From: Defluviitaleaceae bacterium
GTDB lineage: Bacteria > Bacillota_A > Clostridia > Lachnospirales > WQUN01
DNA: 5,198 nt
Reading direction: 5' to 3'
NCBI GenBank assembly: GCA_009779525.1
Contig: WREB01000117.1
Coordinates: 1-5,198 of the forward strand
Shown here: positions 4,744-5,198 of the stretch, piece by piece
Layout of the letters: each line of letters opens with the position of its first letter
Numbering within the stretch: position 1 is the stretch's first letter
Translations under genes and position numbers: made by a program
The notes under the pieces: generated by a model
Told to the model about the DNA's origin: nothing
The model's database searches: none
What the model saw: the letters and a program-made list of their open reading frames with translations, nothing else

Positions 4744-5198
4744 ATGAAAATAACCTGCGATAAAAACAAACTGATCGAATGCCTCAACATCGTGGGGCGC
4801 ACGGTTCCGGTGAGGACGACCCTTCCGATACTCGAGTGCGTGCTGCTTACGGCCGACGACACGGGGCTTCGCCTGGCGGCGAGCGACCTCGAGATGAACG
4901 TGCAGACGGCCCCGTTCCAATGCGAAATCGACGAGCCGGGCTGCGCCGCGCTCGACGCGAAGCTTTTTTCCGAAATCGTCCGCAAGATGCCCGGCGACTA
5001 CATCGATATCGAAGTCGGCCCAAACAACATGGCCAAATGCGAAAGCGGCCGCGCCATGTTCAATATCTCGGGGCAGCCAGGCGACGAATTCCCGGTGATG
5101 CCATCGGTCGAAAAAACCTCCGGCATTTCGCTTAAGTCGAAGACGTTTAAGGAAATGATCCGGCAGACGATTTTTTCCGTCGCGACGGAGGACGTCAA
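4744..5198 (+). CDS. dnaN: DNA polymerase III beta subunit (sliding clamp) DnaN, N-terminal part, cut by window edge
   Basis: DnaN forms the ring that tethers the replicative polymerase to DNA and serves as a docking hub for many replication and repair proteins. The first 151 codons plus two bases are present, and the gene runs off the right edge. Translation begins MKITCDKNKLIECLNIVGRT, followed by VPVRTTLPILECVLL (21-35) and LRLAASDLEMNVQT (42-55), the equivalent of the usual L-AtDLE segment. Next come LDAKLFSEIVRKMPG (70-84), GDEFPVMP (113-120) and FKEMIRQTIFSVATED (135-150), all typical of the family. Domain I is complete and domain II has begun; the peptide-binding cleft lies mostly beyond the window. 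The ATG is well supported by GGAGG eight bases upstream. It sits 250 bases after dnaA on the same strand, the standard order at Bacillota origins. Confidence 0.97.
   Translation, partial: MKITCDKNKLIECLNIVGRTVPVRTTLPILECVLLTADDTGLRLAASDLEMNVQTAPFQCEIDEPGCAALDAKLFSEIVRKMPGDYIDIEVGPNNMAKCESGRAMFNISGQPGDEFPVMPSVEKTSGISLKSKTFKEMIRQTIFSVATEDV

Noticed and set aside
4273..4985. Two long minus-strand open frames (215 and 211 codons) opposite the end of dnaA, the spacer and dnaN
   Set aside because: They are antisense to dnaA and dnaN, cross the origin spacer, and their low-complexity Arg- or Ser-rich translations match no family I recognise. They are products of GC-biased codon use in the real genes.

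Overview
This window is a bacterial chromosomal replication origin with the conserved gene neighbourhood typical of Bacillota (Firmicutes), probably class Clostridia. Evidence is the gene order (mnmE, jag/khpB, yidC, yidD, rnpA and rpmH leftward; dnaA and dnaN rightward), the Gram-positive-style YidC with no N-terminal periplasmic domain, the jag gene next to yidC, and the strong AAGGAGG-type ribosome binding sites. Base composition is moderately GC-rich by eye (mid-50s percent). Genus cannot be fixed from the sequence.

Left block, positions 1-2888, all minus strand. The order of transcription is rpmH (ribosomal protein bL34), rnpA (RNase P protein), yidD, yidC (membrane insertase), jag/khpB (KH-R3H RNA-binding protein) and mnmE (tRNA-modifying GTPase, cut by the left edge). 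From rnpA onward the genes overlap by 4 bases (ATGA) or are 11-13 bases apart, with the upstream stop codon inside the downstream ribosome binding site, so this is one operon with translational coupling. A near-consensus sigma-A-type promoter (TTGACG, 17 bases, TATAAT) sits 60 bases upstream of rpmH. The rpmH-rnpA gap holds a strong hairpin.

Centre, positions 2889-3173: divergent promoter region and upstream half of the origin. It holds the rpmH promoter on the minus strand, a dnaA promoter on the plus strand, and two perfect DnaA boxes in opposite orientation between the dnaA promoter and the dnaA start.

Right block, plus strand: complete dnaA (3174-4493), a 250-base dnaA-dnaN spacer with degenerate DnaA-box-like sites and an AT-rich stretch (likely downstream half of a bipartite oriC and unwinding site), then the first 151 codons of dnaN (beta sliding clamp).

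Together the genes combine replication initiation and processivity (dnaA, dnaN), ribosome and tRNA maturation (rpmH, rnpA, mnmE) and membrane protein biogenesis (yidD, yidC, jag). I found no mobile element, CRISPR array, rRNA or tRNA, and nothing that looks like a new system. The points worth a second look are in the origin architecture, the operon junctions and a large insertion in YidC.
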